Assembly: GCA_017798145.1 (NCBI GenBank)
Contig: CP059069.1
Location: 1,845,226-1,909,225, forward strand
DNA length: 64,000 nt
Direction: 5' to 3'
Origin: Akkermansiaceae bacterium
GTDB lineage: Bacteria > Verrucomicrobiota > Verrucomicrobiia > Verrucomicrobiales > Akkermansiaceae
Shown here: piece after piece, positions 17,617-27,414 of the stretch
Numbering within the stretch: position 1 is the first letter of the stretch
How the letters are laid out: every line of letters starts with the position of its first letter
Notes under the pieces: generated by a model
Told to the model about the DNA's origin: nothing
Database searches by the model: none
The model's input: only the letters and a program-made list of their open reading frames with translations
Made by a program: the position numbers and the translations under genes

Positions 17617-18198
17617 TTATGCGTTGGCTGGTTCTGCAACCTCGGCCTTCTTGATGTCGCGGAAAGGCATCCCGAGCTCGATGAGGAGCTCGCGGCCTTC
17701 GTTGTCGGTCGGTGCGGAGGTGACGAAGATGAGGTCGAATCCGATCTGGCGTTTCACCTGGTCGAGCTCGATTTCCGGGAAGATCGTCTGGTCTGCGAAA
17801 CCGCAGGCGTAATTGCCGCGTCCGTCGAAGGACTTGGCAGAAATGCCCCGGAAGTCGCGGATGTTCGGGGCTGTGACGTTGATGAAACGATGGAGGAACT
17901 CCCACATCCGGTCGCCGCGGAGGGTCACGCGGGCACCGAGGGGTTCACCTTCGCGGAGCTTGAAATTCGCGACGGCCTTCTTCGAGAAGGTGATGGAAGG
18001 TTTCTGGCCGGTGATCTTGGAGATCTCGACGACGGCGTCATCGACGGCTACCTTGCGGTCGGGGGCCTTGCCCATGCACGAGGTGACGACGATTTTCTCC
18101 AGGCGCGGGACCTGGTGCGGGTTGGTGTAGCCGAGCTTCTTGGTCAAAGCCGGCACGACCTTGTCTTTGTAGTGTTGCAGTAGTGCTGGTGTACTCAT
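17617..18198 (-). CDS. rplE: Ribosomal protein L5 (uL5)
   Basis: NPHQVPRLEKIVVTSCMG and LREGEPLGARVTLRGDRMWE are the family's conserved segments; FDGRGNYACGFADQTIFPEI follows as expected. 193 residues, slightly longer than usual because of an Ala/Glu tail. Confidence 0.96.
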   Translation of the reverse strand: MSTPALLQHYKDKVVPALTKKLGYTNPHQVPRLEKIVVTSCMGKAPDRKVAVDDAVVEISKITGQKPSITFSKKAVANFKLREGEPLGARVTLRGDRMWEFLHRFINVTAPNIRDFRGISAKSFDGRGNYACGFADQTIFPEIELDQVKRQIGFDLIFVTSAPTDNEGRELLIELGMPFRDIKKAEVAEPANA

Positions 18199-18261
18199 TT
18201 GTTTTAGCGGGTCAGCGCGGTTGGTTGTTAACGCTTAAGCGCGGGCGGCCTGGTGAGAGGC

Positions 18262-18495
18262 TTAGCCCAGTTTCTTCACATTGGAGATATGGACGGGGGC
18301 GTCTACGGTCTTGATGCCGCCGTCGGGATCGGCTTCGGAACGGCGGACGGCCTTCTGGACGGTGCGGCCGCCTTCGACGACAACCTGACCCTTGGCGGCG
18401 TTGACAGAGAGGACGGTGCCCTTCTTGCCCTTGTGGTTGCCGGCGATGATTTCGACCTGGTCGCCTTTCTTGACGTGTGTCTTGATGGTGCTCAT
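18262..18495 (-). CDS. rplX: Ribosomal protein L24 (uL24)
   Basis: A short 77-residue L24. The KOW motif is visible as [20 protein letters not shown] with the following [15 protein letters not shown]. It sits between rplN (13 bases upstream) and rplE. Confidence 0.95.
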   Translation of the reverse strand: MSTIKTHVKKGDQVEIIAGNHKGKKGTVLSVNAAKGQVVVEGGRTVQKAVRRSEADPDGGIKTVDAPVHISNVKKLG

Positions 18496-18508
18496 TGGAA
18501 AATTATGG

Positions 18509-18874
18509 TTAGAGAACCTCGGGGGCGAGGGAAACGATTTTCATGAACTGCTTTTCGCGGAGTTCACGGGCGACAGGGCCGAAGATGCGGGTGCCGCGTG
18601 GGTTGTTGTCCTTGTCGATGATGACGATCGCGTTGGAATCGAAACGCAGGACAGAGCCGTCGGCGCGGCGGACGGGGAAGGAAGTGCGGACGACGACGGC
18701 CTTCACCACGCTGCCCTTCTTGACGGAGGCGGTGGGGATGGAGTCGCGGATGTGGGCGGTGATCACGTCGCCGATGCGGGCGGAGCGAGTGCGTTTTCCG
18801 AGAACGCCGATCATTTTTGCGGTGCGGGCGCCCGTGTTGTCTGCAACAGCGAGCTTGGTTTCCATTTGAATCAT
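18509..18874 (-). CDS. rplN: Ribosomal protein L14 (uL14)
   Basis: [20 protein letters not shown] and the internal [20 protein letters not shown] are highly conserved L14 segments; 121 residues. The gap upstream to rpsQ is 117 bases and contains the repeat hairpin at 18901-18963. Confidence 0.97.
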   Translation of the reverse strand: MIQMETKLAVADNTGARTAKMIGVLGKRTRSARIGDVITAHIRDSIPTASVKKGSVVKAVVVRTSFPVRRADGSVLRFDSNAIVIIDKDNNPRGTRIFGPVARELREKQFMKIVSLAPEVL

Positions 18875-18900
18875 GACTTGTGGTGGTAAAGGCTGAAAAA

Positions 18901-18963
18901 CTGAGATTCTTAGAAGCTGAAACCGGGTGGCGGATGAGAGGCAATCTTATTTCAGCATCTCAG
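18901..18963. repeat. Nested inverted repeat between rpsQ and rplN
   Basis: CTGAGAT (18901-18907) pairs with ATCTCAG (18957-18963), and inside them AGCTGAAA (18915-18922) pairs with TTTCAGC (18950-18956). The wider gap (18875-18991) is built from variants of the words GCTGAAA and CAGCATTTC-like sequence, low in GC compared with the flanking genes. Confidence 0.7.
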
Positions 18964-18991
18964 CGTTTCGGAATATCAGCTTTTTTATTCG

Positions 18992-19270
18992 TTAGTGGGA
19001 TAGGATCTCGGCGAGCGCCCAGCGCTTGAGCTTGGAAACGGGCTTGGTTTCGACAATGCGGACGCGGTCGCCGATGGCGGCCTCGCCCTGCTCGTCGTGC
19101 ACGTAGTATTTCTTGGATCGCTTGACGATCTTGTTGAACTTGGGGTGCGGGACGCGGGCGACGTGCTCGACGACGATGGTCTTCTCCATCTTGTTGGAGA
19201 CGACGACGCCGACGCGGCTCTTGCGCTTGTGGACTGCCTCTGTGGGGGCTTCCTGGGATGATTCGCTCAT
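18992..19270 (-). CDS. rpsQ: Ribosomal protein S17 (uS17)
   Basis: [19 protein letters not shown] at the start and [18 protein letters not shown] near the end match S17. 92 residues, with an 11-residue acidic N-terminal lead before the conserved part. Confidence 0.95.
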   Translation of the reverse strand: MSESSQEAPTEAVHKRKSRVGVVVSNKMEKTIVVEHVARVPHPKFNKIVKRSKKYYVHDEQGEAAIGDRVRIVETKPVSKLKRWALAEILSH

Positions 19271-19289
19271 GGTGATGGTCTTTCGGGGC

Positions 19290-19484
19290 TTACGCCTGTT
19301 CGTTGGAAATGGTGAGGATTTGCGCGATCTCGCGACGCACCTGCTTGAAGCGAGCCGGGTTTTCGAGGGTTCCGGCCGAGCGCTGGAGGCGCAGGTTCAT
19401 GGATTCCTGTTTGAGGTCGCGAAGGCGGCGGAGGCGCTCGTCTGCGGAGAGTTCGCGTATGTCTTTGGCTTTGGTAAGTGCCAT
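19290..19484 (-). CDS. rpmC: Ribosomal protein L29 (uL29)
   Basis: A 64-residue helical-hairpin protein with [20 protein letters not shown] and the conserved [17 protein letters not shown] ending. Lies 19 bases before rpsQ. Confidence 0.94.
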   Translation of the reverse strand: MALTKAKDIRELSADERLRRLRDLKQESMNLRLQRSAGTLENPARFKQVRREIAQILTISNEQA

Positions 19485-19503
19485 GGTCGTGTCTTGGTGA
19501 ATG

Positions 19504-19923
19504 TTATTGGTGCGGGTTGCGTGTCACGAGGCGGGTGCGGAAGCCGAGCTTGTAGGAGGCGAGGCGCATCGCTTCCTTGGCGGCGGATTCGGGAACTCCG
19601 GCGACTTCGAAAAGCATGTTGCCGGGGCGGATTACGGCCACCCAGGTGTCCACGGCGCCCTTGCCCTTGCCCATCCGGGTTTCCGGGGGGCGGCGGGTGA
19701 TGGACTTGTGTGGGAAGATCCGGATGAAGACCTTGCCTTTCCGTTTGAGGGAGCGGTTGATCGCAACCCGGCAGGCTTCGATCTGGCGCGTGGTCATCCA
19801 GGCGCGCTCGAGGGTCTGGAGTCCGAAGTCACCGAAGGCGACGGTGGTTCCGCGCTGGGCGTTCCCGGAGCGGGATCCGCGGTGGCTCTTGCGGAACTTG
19901 GTTCGTTTGGGCATCAAAGGCAT
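19504..19923 (-). CDS. rplP: Ribosomal protein L16 (uL16)
   Basis: [20 protein letters not shown] at the start, then [20 protein letters not shown] and [20 protein letters not shown]: the central peptidyl-transferase-site protein, 139 residues, full length. Confidence 0.97.
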   Translation of the reverse strand: MPLMPKRTKFRKSHRGSRSGNAQRGTTVAFGDFGLQTLERAWMTTRQIEACRVAINRSLKRKGKVFIRIFPHKSITRRPPETRMGKGKGAVDTWVAVIRPGNMLFEVAGVPESAAKEAMRLASYKLGFRTRLVTRNPHQ

Positions 19924-19962
19924 GGCAGTATTCTCCTTTTAAGGTGTTAGGTATTGGGCGTT

Positions 19963-20754
19963 TTAAGCTGTTGGGGCTGGTGCGGGTGCACCGCCACCTT
20001 GCGGGCGGTTGTCAGGACGGCGGTCTCCACCACCTTGGCGGCGATCGCCACCTCCGCGGTTGCCACGGTCTCCGCGATCTCCGCGATCTCCGCGGTTGCC
20101 GCGGTCTCCGCCAGGGCCGGGCTTGCCGTCGTCCTCTTTCTTGTTGATCCAGCACTTGACGCCGATGATGCCGTAAACTGTGCGGGCTTCCGCAAAGCCG
20201 TAGTCGAGAGGGACGCGGAGGGTCTGGAGAGGCACCTTGCCTTCGCGGTAGCTTTCGGCGCGGGCGATGTCCGCACCGCCGAGGCGGCCGCCGCAACGGA
20301 CTCGGATGCCTTCGGCACCGAATTCCATGGCGGTCTGGATGGAGCGCTTCATGGCGCGGCGGAAGGCGATACGGCGCTCCAGCTGGATGGCGATCTGCTC
20401 GGCGACGAGCTGTGCGTCGAGCTCAGGCTTGCGGATCTCGAGGATATCGAGTTTCACCTGGGAGTCCTTGCAGATCTTCTGGACGTCTGCGGTCATGATC
20501 TCGATTTCCTTGCCCTGGCGGCCGATGATGAGGCCGGGACGGGAGGAGTGTAGGGTGACGCGGACGCTGTTCCATGCGCGCTCGATGACAACCCTGGCGA
20601 GGCCAGCGTTGACGAGCTTGTTCTTGAAGTAGGCGCGGATGGCGAGGTCTTCGTGAAGCTTGGTCGTGTAGTCCTTGCCGCTGGCATACCATTTGGAGCG
20701 CCAGTCTTTGTTTACGGCGAGGCGGAAGGCGATCGGATTTACTTTTTGTCCCAT
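19963..20754 (-). CDS. rpsC: Ribosomal protein S3 (uS3) with RG/RGD-rich C-terminal tail
   Basis: The S3 core is complete: MGQKVNPIAFRLAVNKDWRS, KH domain with HSSRPGLIIGRQGKEIE, and the C-terminal domain ending YGFAEARTVYGIIGVKCWIN. After about residue 213 comes a ~50-residue tail of Gly, Arg, Asp and Asn with repeated RGDRGDRGNRG, then a Pro/Ala end. The tail DNA (about 19963-20120) is a degenerate tandem repeat. Confidence 0.96.
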   Translation of the reverse strand: MGQKVNPIAFRLAVNKDWRSKWYASGKDYTTKLHEDLAIRAYFKNKLVNAGLARVVIERAWNSVRVTLHSSRPGLIIGRQGKEIEIMTADVQKICKDSQVKLDILEIRKPELDAQLVAEQIAIQLERRIAFRRAMKRSIQTAMEFGAEGIRVRCGGRLGGADIARAESYREGKVPLQTLRVPLDYGFAEARTVYGIIGVKCWINKKEDDGKPGPGGDRGNRGDRGDRGDRGNRGGGDRRQGGGDRRPDNRPQGGGAPAPAPTA

Positions 20755-20784
20755 GGTGTTAGGTGGAGAATGTTCTGGATGGGG

Positions 20785-21216
20785 TTATGCGGTGGTTTCC
20801 TCTACGGCAGGCGCTTCGGCTTCCGGCGCCTTGCCCGCTTTCTTAGCTGCGGCTTTTTTCGGGGCGCGCTTTTTCGTTTCGGGGGCGGCTCCGACGAGGG
20901 TGATGGAGATGTGGGAGGTGCGCTTGATGATGGCACCTGCGGAGCCCTTTGCACGAGGCATGAAGCGGCGCATGGTCGGGCCGGCACCGATGACGGCCTC
21001 CTTGATGACGAGCGAGTTGGTGTCGAGCGAGAAGTTGTTCTCGGCATCCGCGATGGCGGTCTTGAGGGTCTTGCCGATGAGGAATGCGGCCTTCTTCGGG
21101 GTGAAGGTGAGGATATCGAGGGCGTTGGAAACAGGGAGACCCTGGATTTCGCGGGCTACGTCACGCGCTTTCTTGGGCGAGAGACGGACAAATTTCGTGG
21201 TGCTGGTGACTTCCAT
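20785..21216 (-). CDS. rplV: Ribosomal protein L22 (uL22)
   Basis: The core (RLSPKKARDVAREIQGLPVS, then GPTMRRFMPRAKGSAGAI with the exit-tunnel loop) is normal. About 30 further residues form a Lys/Ala then Glu/Ala tail (KKAAAKKAGKAPEAEAP), so the total is 143. The gene upstream is not rpsS but an unrelated coiled-coil protein. Confidence 0.96.
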   Translation of the reverse strand: MEVTSTTKFVRLSPKKARDVAREIQGLPVSNALDILTFTPKKAAFLIGKTLKTAIADAENNFSLDTNSLVIKEAVIGAGPTMRRFMPRAKGSAGAIIKRTSHISITLVGAAPETKKRAPKKAAAKKAGKAPEAEAPAVEETTA

Positions 21217-21247
21217 GGTCGTCGTTGGTTTGGGATATTCGGGAAAC

Positions 21248-21964
21248 TTAGTTTTGTGTGAGTATCACGGCGGTGTCGCCGAGGCGGGGTGTCTGGTCTT
21301 TGGAGTCGATCTGTTCTACGAAGGCGCCGGAGACCGAGCGGCGGACATCTGCGAGGATTGCTTTTCCGTAAGGCTGCTTTCCGTGGAGGAGATGGAAGGT
21401 CATTCCGATCTTCGCTCCCTGTGTTTCGCCGAGGTTGAGGACAAGCATTCCGGTTGCCTGATCCATGCTGACGATTTTCGCCTGCTGGAGTGTGCCCGTC
21501 CGGACATCGGGGAGGGGTTTGTCGCGGAGACCGCTCACAGAGTCAAGCTCTCTCATGGCGGATTCCACGCGGAGCCGTGCATCGGGATCGGAAACAACCG
21601 CCTGGCGGAGGTAATCCTGGACTGTGGCGGAAAACTTCATCGCGGCGGCCTCGAGCTGTGCGTTGCGCTCGTTGGCGAGTTCGAGGTCGGCGGCAGCCTG
21701 GATCAGGCGGTCGTCGCCGCCATCAAGAAGGTTTTTGCCGAGGGCTTCGAGTCGCTCGCGCACTTGGTCGAGCTGCTCGGTGGATTTTCTCTCGGCCTTG
21801 TTTGCCTCGACCAGCGCCTGCCGGAGGTTGCGGTTCTGTTCCTGGAGGTCTGAGATCATTTCCTGCAACTTCTCGTTGGAGACCGCTTGCCCGTGGCACG
21901 GCACGGCCATGGCCAGCAGCCCGAGGGCGGCGGCGAATGATCGTGTGTGAATGAAAACGGACAT
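21248..21964 (-). CDS. Exported coiled-coil protein inserted in the S10 operon
   Basis: 238 residues from ATG 21964. A signal peptide (FAAALGLLAMAVPCHGQA, cleavage near residue 26) is followed by a strongly heptad-like coiled coil to about residue 110 (EKLQEMISDLQEQNRNLRQA, then KSTEQLDQVRERLEALGKN). The C-terminal ~80 residues look like a small beta domain (AKIVSMDQATGMLVLNLGET, then GMTFHLLHGKQPYGKAILAD), somewhat like MreC or flagellar-assembly type beta barrels, but I cannot name it. It lies between rpsS and rplV on the same strand, with a 101-base gap upstream and 31 downstream, where ribosomal operons normally have nothing. No clear Shine-Dalgarno is seen. Confidence 0.75.
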   Translation of the reverse strand: MSVFIHTRSFAAALGLLAMAVPCHGQAVSNEKLQEMISDLQEQNRNLRQALVEANKAERKSTEQLDQVRERLEALGKNLLDGGDDRLIQAAADLELANERNAQLEAAAMKFSATVQDYLRQAVVSDPDARLRVESAMRELDSVSGLRDKPLPDVRTGTLQQAKIVSMDQATGMLVLNLGETQGAKIGMTFHLLHGKQPYGKAILADVRRSVSGAFVEQIDSKDQTPRLGDTAVILTQN

Positions 21965-22065
21965 TTGAGTATTGCGGGATGGTTTCACCAAAGAGGCAGG
22001 GAGGGAACAGAGCTTGGCTTGAAGGGAAATTCTTCCTCGGAGTTTGAAATTTGAGAGCTGAATCC

Positions 22066-22338
22066 TTACTTCTTGCCGATGCCGCCGTGGGCACGGAAGA
22101 TGCGTGTCGGTGCGAATTCGCCGAGCTTGTGGCCGACCATGTTCTCGGTGACATAGACGGGGACGAAGGTCTTGCCGTTGTGGACGGAGAAGTTGTGGCC
22201 GACGAAGTCCGGTGTGATCATGGACTTGCGGGACCATGTCTTGATCGGCTTGCGGTCGGAGCCTGCTTCGGCGACAGCGTCGATCTTGGCGAGAAGCTTC
22301 TGATCGACGAACGGGCCTTTCTTGAGGGAGCGTGGCAT
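22066..22338 (-). CDS. rpsS: Ribosomal protein S19 (uS19)
   Basis: [20 protein letters not shown] and [20 protein letters not shown] are diagnostic; 90 residues and full length. It follows rplB by 30 bases and precedes the inserted coiled-coil gene. Confidence 0.97.
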   Translation of the reverse strand: MPRSLKKGPFVDQKLLAKIDAVAEAGSDRKPIKTWSRKSMITPDFVGHNFSVHNGKTFVPVYVTENMVGHKLGEFAPTRIFRAHGGIGKK

Positions 22339-22368
22339 AAGTAGTTGGAGTGAGGTTTCGGGAAAGGG

Positions 22369-23211
22369 TTACTTCTTGTTGTCGTGGCGCGACTCGACGA
22401 TGAAAACACTGGTGGTCTTCTTCTTCTTGCGGGTCTTCTGTCCCTTGGCGTGGCCCCATGGGGAAAGGAGGTGCTGGCGACCACCGCCGGACTTGGATTT
22501 GCCTTCGCCACCGCCGTTCGGGTGGTCGACGGGGTTCATGCACATGCCGCGGACGGTGGGGCGGATGCCCTGCCAACGGGAGCGGCCGGCCTTGCCGGAG
22601 ACTTCGTTCATGTGGTCGCGGTTCCCGACAACGCCGATGGTGCAGTAGCAGGCCTCGTGGAAGCGGCGGATCTCTCCGGAGCGCATCTTGACGAGTGCCC
22701 AGCCGCCGTCGCGGTTTGAAAGGACGGCGCTCTGGCCTGCCGAGCGGGCGACCTTGCCGCCGCCGCCGGGAAGCAGCTCGATGTTGTGGATCTCGGTTCC
22801 GAGGGGCACTTTGCCGAGCGGCATTGCGTTGCCGACCTTGGGTGCGACGTTTTCCCCGGAAACCACCTTGGCGCCATCGGTGAGTCCGGCGGGTGCGAGG
22901 ATGTAGGATTTCACGCCGTCCTTGTATTGGAGGAGGGCGATGCGGCAGGTGCGGTTCGGATCGTATTCGATGCCGACCACGGTTGCCTCCACGTCACGCT
23001 TGTTGCGCTTGAAATCGACCAGGCGGTAGTGGCGTTTGTGGCCACCACCGATGTGGCGCGTGGTGATGCGTCCGGTGTTGTTCCGGCCACCCGAGCGCTT
23101 GAGCGGGGTGAGCAGGGATTTCTCCGGCTTGCTCTTGGTGATCTCGTCGAAGGACGGGAGCTCCTTATAGCGCTGGGATGGTGTGAGTGGCTTGAAAGTT
23201 TTAAGTGGCAT
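22369..23211 (-). CDS. rplB: Ribosomal protein L2 (uL2)
   Basis: The segment [20 protein letters not shown] and the essential His region [18 protein letters not shown] identify L2. 280 residues, complete. Downstream of rplW by 60 bases. Confidence 0.97.
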   Translation of the reverse strand: MPLKTFKPLTPSQRYKELPSFDEITKSKPEKSLLTPLKRSGGRNNTGRITTRHIGGGHKRHYRLVDFKRNKRDVEATVVGIEYDPNRTCRIALLQYKDGVKSYILAPAGLTDGAKVVSGENVAPKVGNAMPLGKVPLGTEIHNIELLPGGGGKVARSAGQSAVLSNRDGGWALVKMRSGEIRRFHEACYCTIGVVGNRDHMNEVSGKAGRSRWQGIRPTVRGMCMNPVDHPNGGGEGKSKSGGGRQHLLSPWGHAKGQKTRKKKKTTSVFIVESRHDNKK

Positions 23212-23271
23212 GACTCGCGTTTCGTTAAAGGGTTCTTGCTTATAGCTGTGGGCTATCCGCTGGGTGCGGGC

Positions 23272-23556
23272 TTAGATGAGGTCGATGGATTCGCCGTCCG
23301 CAAGGCGGACGATGGCTTTCTTGTAGCTCGCGGTGCGGCCTTGGTCGGCGCGGCGCTTGCGGCGGAGTTTCCCGTCGTAGTTCGCGGTGCGGACCTTGAC
23401 GACCTTCTTGTCGAAGATGGTTTCGACGGCTTGCTTGATCTCGATCTTGTTGGCGAAGCGGTCGACCTCGAGGACGACCTCGTTGTTCTGCTCCTGGAGC
23501 AGTGAGGCTTTTTCGCTGAGGCGGACGTTCTTGATGACCTGGTAGATGTCTTTCAT
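23272..23556 (-). CDS. rplW: Ribosomal protein L23 (uL23)
   Basis: 94 residues from ATG 23556. VRLSEKASLLQEQNNEVVLE, NKIEIKQAVETIFDKKVVKV and the YDGKLRRKRRADQGRTASYK loop match L23. The frame stays open upstream into rplD, but 19 bases after the rplD stop is the natural start. Confidence 0.95.
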   Translation of the reverse strand: MKDIYQVIKNVRLSEKASLLQEQNNEVVLEVDRFANKIEIKQAVETIFDKKVVKVRTANYDGKLRRKRRADQGRTASYKKAIVRLADGESIDLI

Positions 23557-23575
23557 GGTCGTGGTTTCTGGGAAA

Positions 23576-24184
23576 TTATGCGGTGCGTTGGGCGAGGGTC
23601 CCGACGGCGTCGCCGACGAGGATGATGACCTTGGCGAGGAGCAGTTGCTCGACGTTGAGTTCCGATGGGGTGACGAGCTGTGTCCAGGCGACGTTGCGCG
23701 CGGCGAGCTTGGTGGAGTCGTCGAAGTTTCCGACGAGGAGCACCTTGCGGTCGGCTTCGGTGACGTTCTTGAGTTCTGCGAGGAAGGATTTGGTCTTGCC
23801 GTCGGAGATGGCGAAGGAGGGAACGGTGAAGAGTTTCTCTGCGCGGGTGAGGTCACCGAGGACGCGGCGCAGGGCGAGCTTGCGGACGGACTTGGGGACG
23901 CTTTTTGCGTAGGAACGCGGGCGGGGGCCGAAGACGACACCGCCACCGACGAAGATCGGGGCGCGCTTGTCGCCGTGGCGGGCGTTGCCGGTTCCCTTCT
24001 GTTTGTAGATCTTCTTGTTGTTGCCGCTGACTTCGCCGCGGGTCTTGGTGTTGGCGGTGCCGGAACGGCGGTTCGCACGGTATGCGGTGACAAGGTCGTG
24101 GACGGCTTGGCGGCCTTTTTCCTCACCTACGAGGACAAGGTTGGCGGCTTCGGCATCTGCTGCTGTGAAGGCTTTTGCGGACAT
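23576..24184 (-). CDS. rplD: Ribosomal protein L4 (uL4)
   Basis: Conserved exit-tunnel loop region [20 protein letters not shown] followed by [20 protein letters not shown]. 202 residues, within the usual range; sits between rplC and rplW. Confidence 0.96.
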   Translation of the reverse strand: MSAKAFTAADAEAANLVLVGEEKGRQAVHDLVTAYRANRRSGTANTKTRGEVSGNNKKIYKQKGTGNARHGDKRAPIFVGGGVVFGPRPRSYAKSVPKSVRKLALRRVLGDLTRAEKLFTVPSFAISDGKTKSFLAELKNVTEADRKVLLVGNFDDSTKLAARNVAWTQLVTPSELNVEQLLLAKVIILVGDAVGTLAQRTA

Positions 24185-24226
24185 GGCGGAAAATTGTTTA
24201 GGATTGGGGAAGGGGCGGGGCGCTGC

Positions 24227-24856
24227 TTATTTCTTCTTCGCGGCGCGTATCGTGAGGTAGGAGCCTTTGGCACCCGGTACGGAGCCGGAGACGAGGATGA
24301 CACCATCGTCTTCGCGGACGGCGATGACCTTGAGGTTCTGCATTGTGGACTTGGTGGTGCCCATGTGGCCTGGCATCTTCTGGTTTTTCCAGACGCGGCC
24401 GGGGGTGGAGCCAGCGGCGATGGCGCCGGTCCGGCGGTGCATCATGTGGCCGTGTGCCATGGGTTGTCCGCCGAACTTGTGGCGCTTGACGGCACCCTGG
24501 AAGCCGCGGCCGATCGTATTGCCGATGACATCGACGTATTGACCCGCTTCGAAGAGGGCGAGGCCGGGATGTTCGGTAGGGAGTTCGGCGCCGTTTTCGA
24601 AGCGGAACTCAAGGACGTGGCGTTTTGGAGCGGAGCCGGCCTTTTTGAAGCGGGCGAGGTCAGGCTTGTTGACGCGGAATTCCTTCTGGTCGTCGAAGCC
24701 AACCTGGACGGCGGTGTAGCCGTCGGATTCGACGGTTTTCGATTGCAGGAGTGTGTTGCCCGATACGTCGATGACAGTGACGGGGATGCTGGAGCCCGCT
24801 TCCTTGTCGAAGATGCGGGTCATGCCGAGTTTTTTGCCGAGTAGTCCGAGTGACAT
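24227..24856 (-). CDS. rplC: Ribosomal protein L3 (uL3)
   Basis: [20 protein letters not shown] at the start and the central [20 protein letters not shown] plus [20 protein letters not shown] are L3 signatures; 209 residues. The 50-base gap to rpsJ is made of repeats of GATTG/ATTGGA words. Confidence 0.96.
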   Translation of the reverse strand: MSLGLLGKKLGMTRIFDKEAGSSIPVTVIDVSGNTLLQSKTVESDGYTAVQVGFDDQKEFRVNKPDLARFKKAGSAPKRHVLEFRFENGAELPTEHPGLALFEAGQYVDVIGNTIGRGFQGAVKRHKFGGQPMAHGHMMHRRTGAIAAGSTPGRVWKNQKMPGHMGTTKSTMQNLKVIAVREDDGVILVSGSVPGAKGSYLTIRAAKKK

Positions 24857-24906
24857 AGCGAATTGGAGATTGAGGATTGGAAATTGGAAATTGGGGAAGG
24901 CACCTG

Positions 24907-25212
24907 TCAGATCTTGATGGTGATGTCGACACCGGCTGGGAGGTTGAGCTTCTTGAGCTCATCGACGGTGCGGGCGGTTGGATCGACGATGTCGAGGAGG
25001 CGCTTGTGGGTGCGGATCTCGAATTGCTCGGCGGACTTCTTGTTGACGTGGACGGAACGGTTGACGCTGAATTTCTCGATGCGGGTCGGAAGCGGGATCG
25101 GACCAGCAACACGTGCGCCAGTGCGCTTTGCGGTCTCCACAATTTCGAGGGCCGAGCGGTCGATGGCGCGGTGATCGAAGGCACGCAGGCGGATGCGGAT
25201 TTTCTGTGACAT
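24907..25212 (-). CDS. rpsJ: Ribosomal protein S10 (uS10)
   Basis: [20 protein letters not shown] and [20 protein letters not shown] are unmistakable; 101 residues. It directly follows fusA with no tuf gene between. Confidence 0.97.
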   Translation of the reverse strand: MSQKIRIRLRAFDHRAIDRSALEIVETAKRTGARVAGPIPLPTRIEKFSVNRSVHVNKKSAEQFEIRTHKRLLDIVDPTARTVDELKKLNLPAGVDITIKI

Positions 25213-25252
25213 GGGATGAGGTGGTTGTTGGTTCTGAGATTTGGTGGAAGAC

Positions 25253-27394
25253 TTAGGCGACGCGGTCGATGGCGATGGCCTCGACGATGTTGTTGGGGAC
25301 TTGTTCGAAATGGGAAGGAGTCATCGAGTAGGATGCGCGGCCGGAGGAGAGGGTGCGGACGGCGGTGGAGTAGCCGAACATTTCCTTGAGCGGAACCTTG
25401 GCGGAGACGACGGAGAAGGTGCCTTTGGACTCCATGTGCTGGATTTGGCCGCGGCGGCGGTTGAGATCGCCCATGACATCGCCCTGGTAATCGTCCGGGG
25501 TGGTGACCTCGACGGCCATGATGGGCTCAAGCAGGATGGGGCCGGCGTTCTTGAAGGCGTCGCGCATCGCGAAGATGGCGGCCATGGTGAAGGCGTTTTC
25601 GTTGGAATCGACGTCGTGATAGGAGCCGTCGAGGATATCGACGTGGGTGTCGATCACGGGGTAGCCTGCGATGACGCCGTTGGAGGTGGCCTCGCGGCAG
25701 CCCTTGATGACGGCGTTGATGTATTCCTTGGGGATCGAGCCGCCGATCGTCTTGTTCTCGACGGTGATTCCCTTGCCCGCCTCGTTGGGTGCGACGGAGA
25801 GGATGACGTGGCCGTATTGGCCGCGTCCGCCGGACTGCTTGATGAGCTTGCCTTCGCCCTTGGCGGCTTTGGTGATCGTCTCGCGGTAAGTGATCTGTGG
25901 TGCGCCGGTGTTGGCATCCACCTTGAACTCGCGCTTGATGCGGTCGACGATGATCTCGAGGTGGAGTTCGCCCATTCCGGAAATGATGGTCTGGCCGGTT
26001 TCCTCGTCGGTCTTGACCATGAAGGTCGGGTCTTCATCGGAAAGGCGCGCGAGGGCAAGGGCGAGTTTTTCCTGGTCGGCGACGGTGCGGGGCTCGACGG
26101 CCATGGAAATGACCGGCTCCGGGAAAGTGGGGGGTTCGAGGACCACATCATGGCCTTCTGCGGCGAGGGTGTCACCGGTGGTCGCGTTTTTCAGACCGAC
26201 CATGGCGGCGATGTCGCCGGCGAAACAGGCATCGATGTCCTTGTGTTCGTCCGCCTGGATGCGGATGAGGCGGCCGACGCGCTCGGACTTGCGGGTGCGG
26301 GGGTTGTAGACCGTGTCGCCCTTGCGGATGACGCCGGAATAAACGCGGAAGAAAACGAGTTTCCCGACGAACTTGTCGGCCCAAAGCTTGAAGGCGAGGG
26401 CGGTGAACTTGGCGTTGTCGGTGGTGGGGATCTCGATTTTCACCTCTTCGTTTTCCGGATCCATGCCGGTGGTGAAGGGGATGTCGAGGGGGGAGGGAAG
26501 GTAGTCGATGACGGCGTCGAGGAGATATTGGACGCCCTTGTTCTTGAAAGCGGAGCCGCCTGCGATCGGGACGAGCTTGTTGGCGATGGTGGCGCGGCGG
26601 ATGGCCTGCTTGAGATCGGTGAGGGTGATTTCCTCCTCCATGAGGAATTTCTCGCCGAGGATCTCGTCGCAATCGGCGGTGGTGGAAACCAGCTCGGCGT
26701 AAGCGGCCTTGGCGATCGCCTTCTGGTCTTCGTCAAGCTCGGTGACGGTGTAGGTGGAGCCGAATTTGTCGTCGTCGGAGTAGTAAACCGCTTTTTGGTT
26801 CACCACGTCGATCTGGCCCTTGAGGTTTTCCTCGGCACCGATGGGGATGAGGATGCGGACGGCGTTGGCTCCGAGCTTCTCCTTGATTCCGGAAACGACG
26901 TTTTCGAAGTCGGCTCCGGTGCGATCCATCTTGTTAACGAAGACGATGCGCGGGACCTTGTATTTGGTGGCCTGGCGCCAGACGGTCTCGGTCTGCGGCT
27001 GGACGCCGGCGACCCCGCAGAAGACGACGATGGCGCCGTCAAGCACGCGCAGGGAGCGCTCCACCTCAGCGGTGAAATCGACGTGTCCGGGGGTGTCGAT
27101 GATGTTGATGCGCTGTTTCTCGTCGCTGAAGAGCTTGGTGACGCCTTCCTCGACATGCTGCCACCAGTCGGTGGTGACGGCGGCGGAGGTGATGGTGATT
27201 CCGCGTTCGCGCTCCTGCTCCATCCAGTCGGTGGTGGCCGCACCGTCGTGCACCTCGCCGATCTTGTGGATCATCCCGGTGTAGAAAAGGATCCGCTCGG
27301 TGAGAGTGGTCTTCCCTGCGTCGATATGCGCAGCGATCCCGATATTGCGGGTCCGCTCAAGCGTATAAGGACGGTCTGGATGGTTGTGGCTCAA
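25253..27394 (-). CDS. fusA: Elongation factor G
   Basis: Translocation GTPase, 713 residues. The G1 loop is [16 protein letters not shown], the switch II motif [16 protein letters not shown], and the base motif [11 protein letters not shown]. Domain IV carries the family's [18 protein letters not shown]. It lies between rpsG (20 bases upstream) and rpsJ, as in the str operon, but with tuf absent. Confidence 0.97.
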   Translation of the reverse strand: MSHNHPDRPYTLERTRNIGIAAHIDAGKTTLTERILFYTGMIHKIGEVHDGAATTDWMEQERERGITITSAAVTTDWWQHVEEGVTKLFSDEKQRINIIDTPGHVDFTAEVERSLRVLDGAIVVFCGVAGVQPQTETVWRQATKYKVPRIVFVNKMDRTGADFENVVSGIKEKLGANAVRILIPIGAEENLKGQIDVVNQKAVYYSDDDKFGSTYTVTELDEDQKAIAKAAYAELVSTTADCDEILGEKFLMEEEITLTDLKQAIRRATIANKLVPIAGGSAFKNKGVQYLLDAVIDYLPSPLDIPFTTGMDPENEEVKIEIPTTDNAKFTALAFKLWADKFVGKLVFFRVYSGVIRKGDTVYNPRTRKSERVGRLIRIQADEHKDIDACFAGDIAAMVGLKNATTGDTLAAEGHDVVLEPPTFPEPVISMAVEPRTVADQEKLALALARLSDEDPTFMVKTDEETGQTIISGMGELHLEIIVDRIKREFKVDANTGAPQITYRETITKAAKGEGKLIKQSGGRGQYGHVILSVAPNEAGKGITVENKTIGGSIPKEYINAVIKGCREATSNGVIAGYPVIDTHVDILDGSYHDVDSNENAFTMAAIFAMRDAFKNAGPILLEPIMAVEVTTPDDYQGDVMGDLNRRRGQIQHMESKGTFSVVSAKVPLKEMFGYSTAVRTLSSGRASYSMTPSHFEQVPNNIVEAIAIDRVA

Positions 27395-27414
27395 ATTTTG
27401 AATCTAGCGATTGA

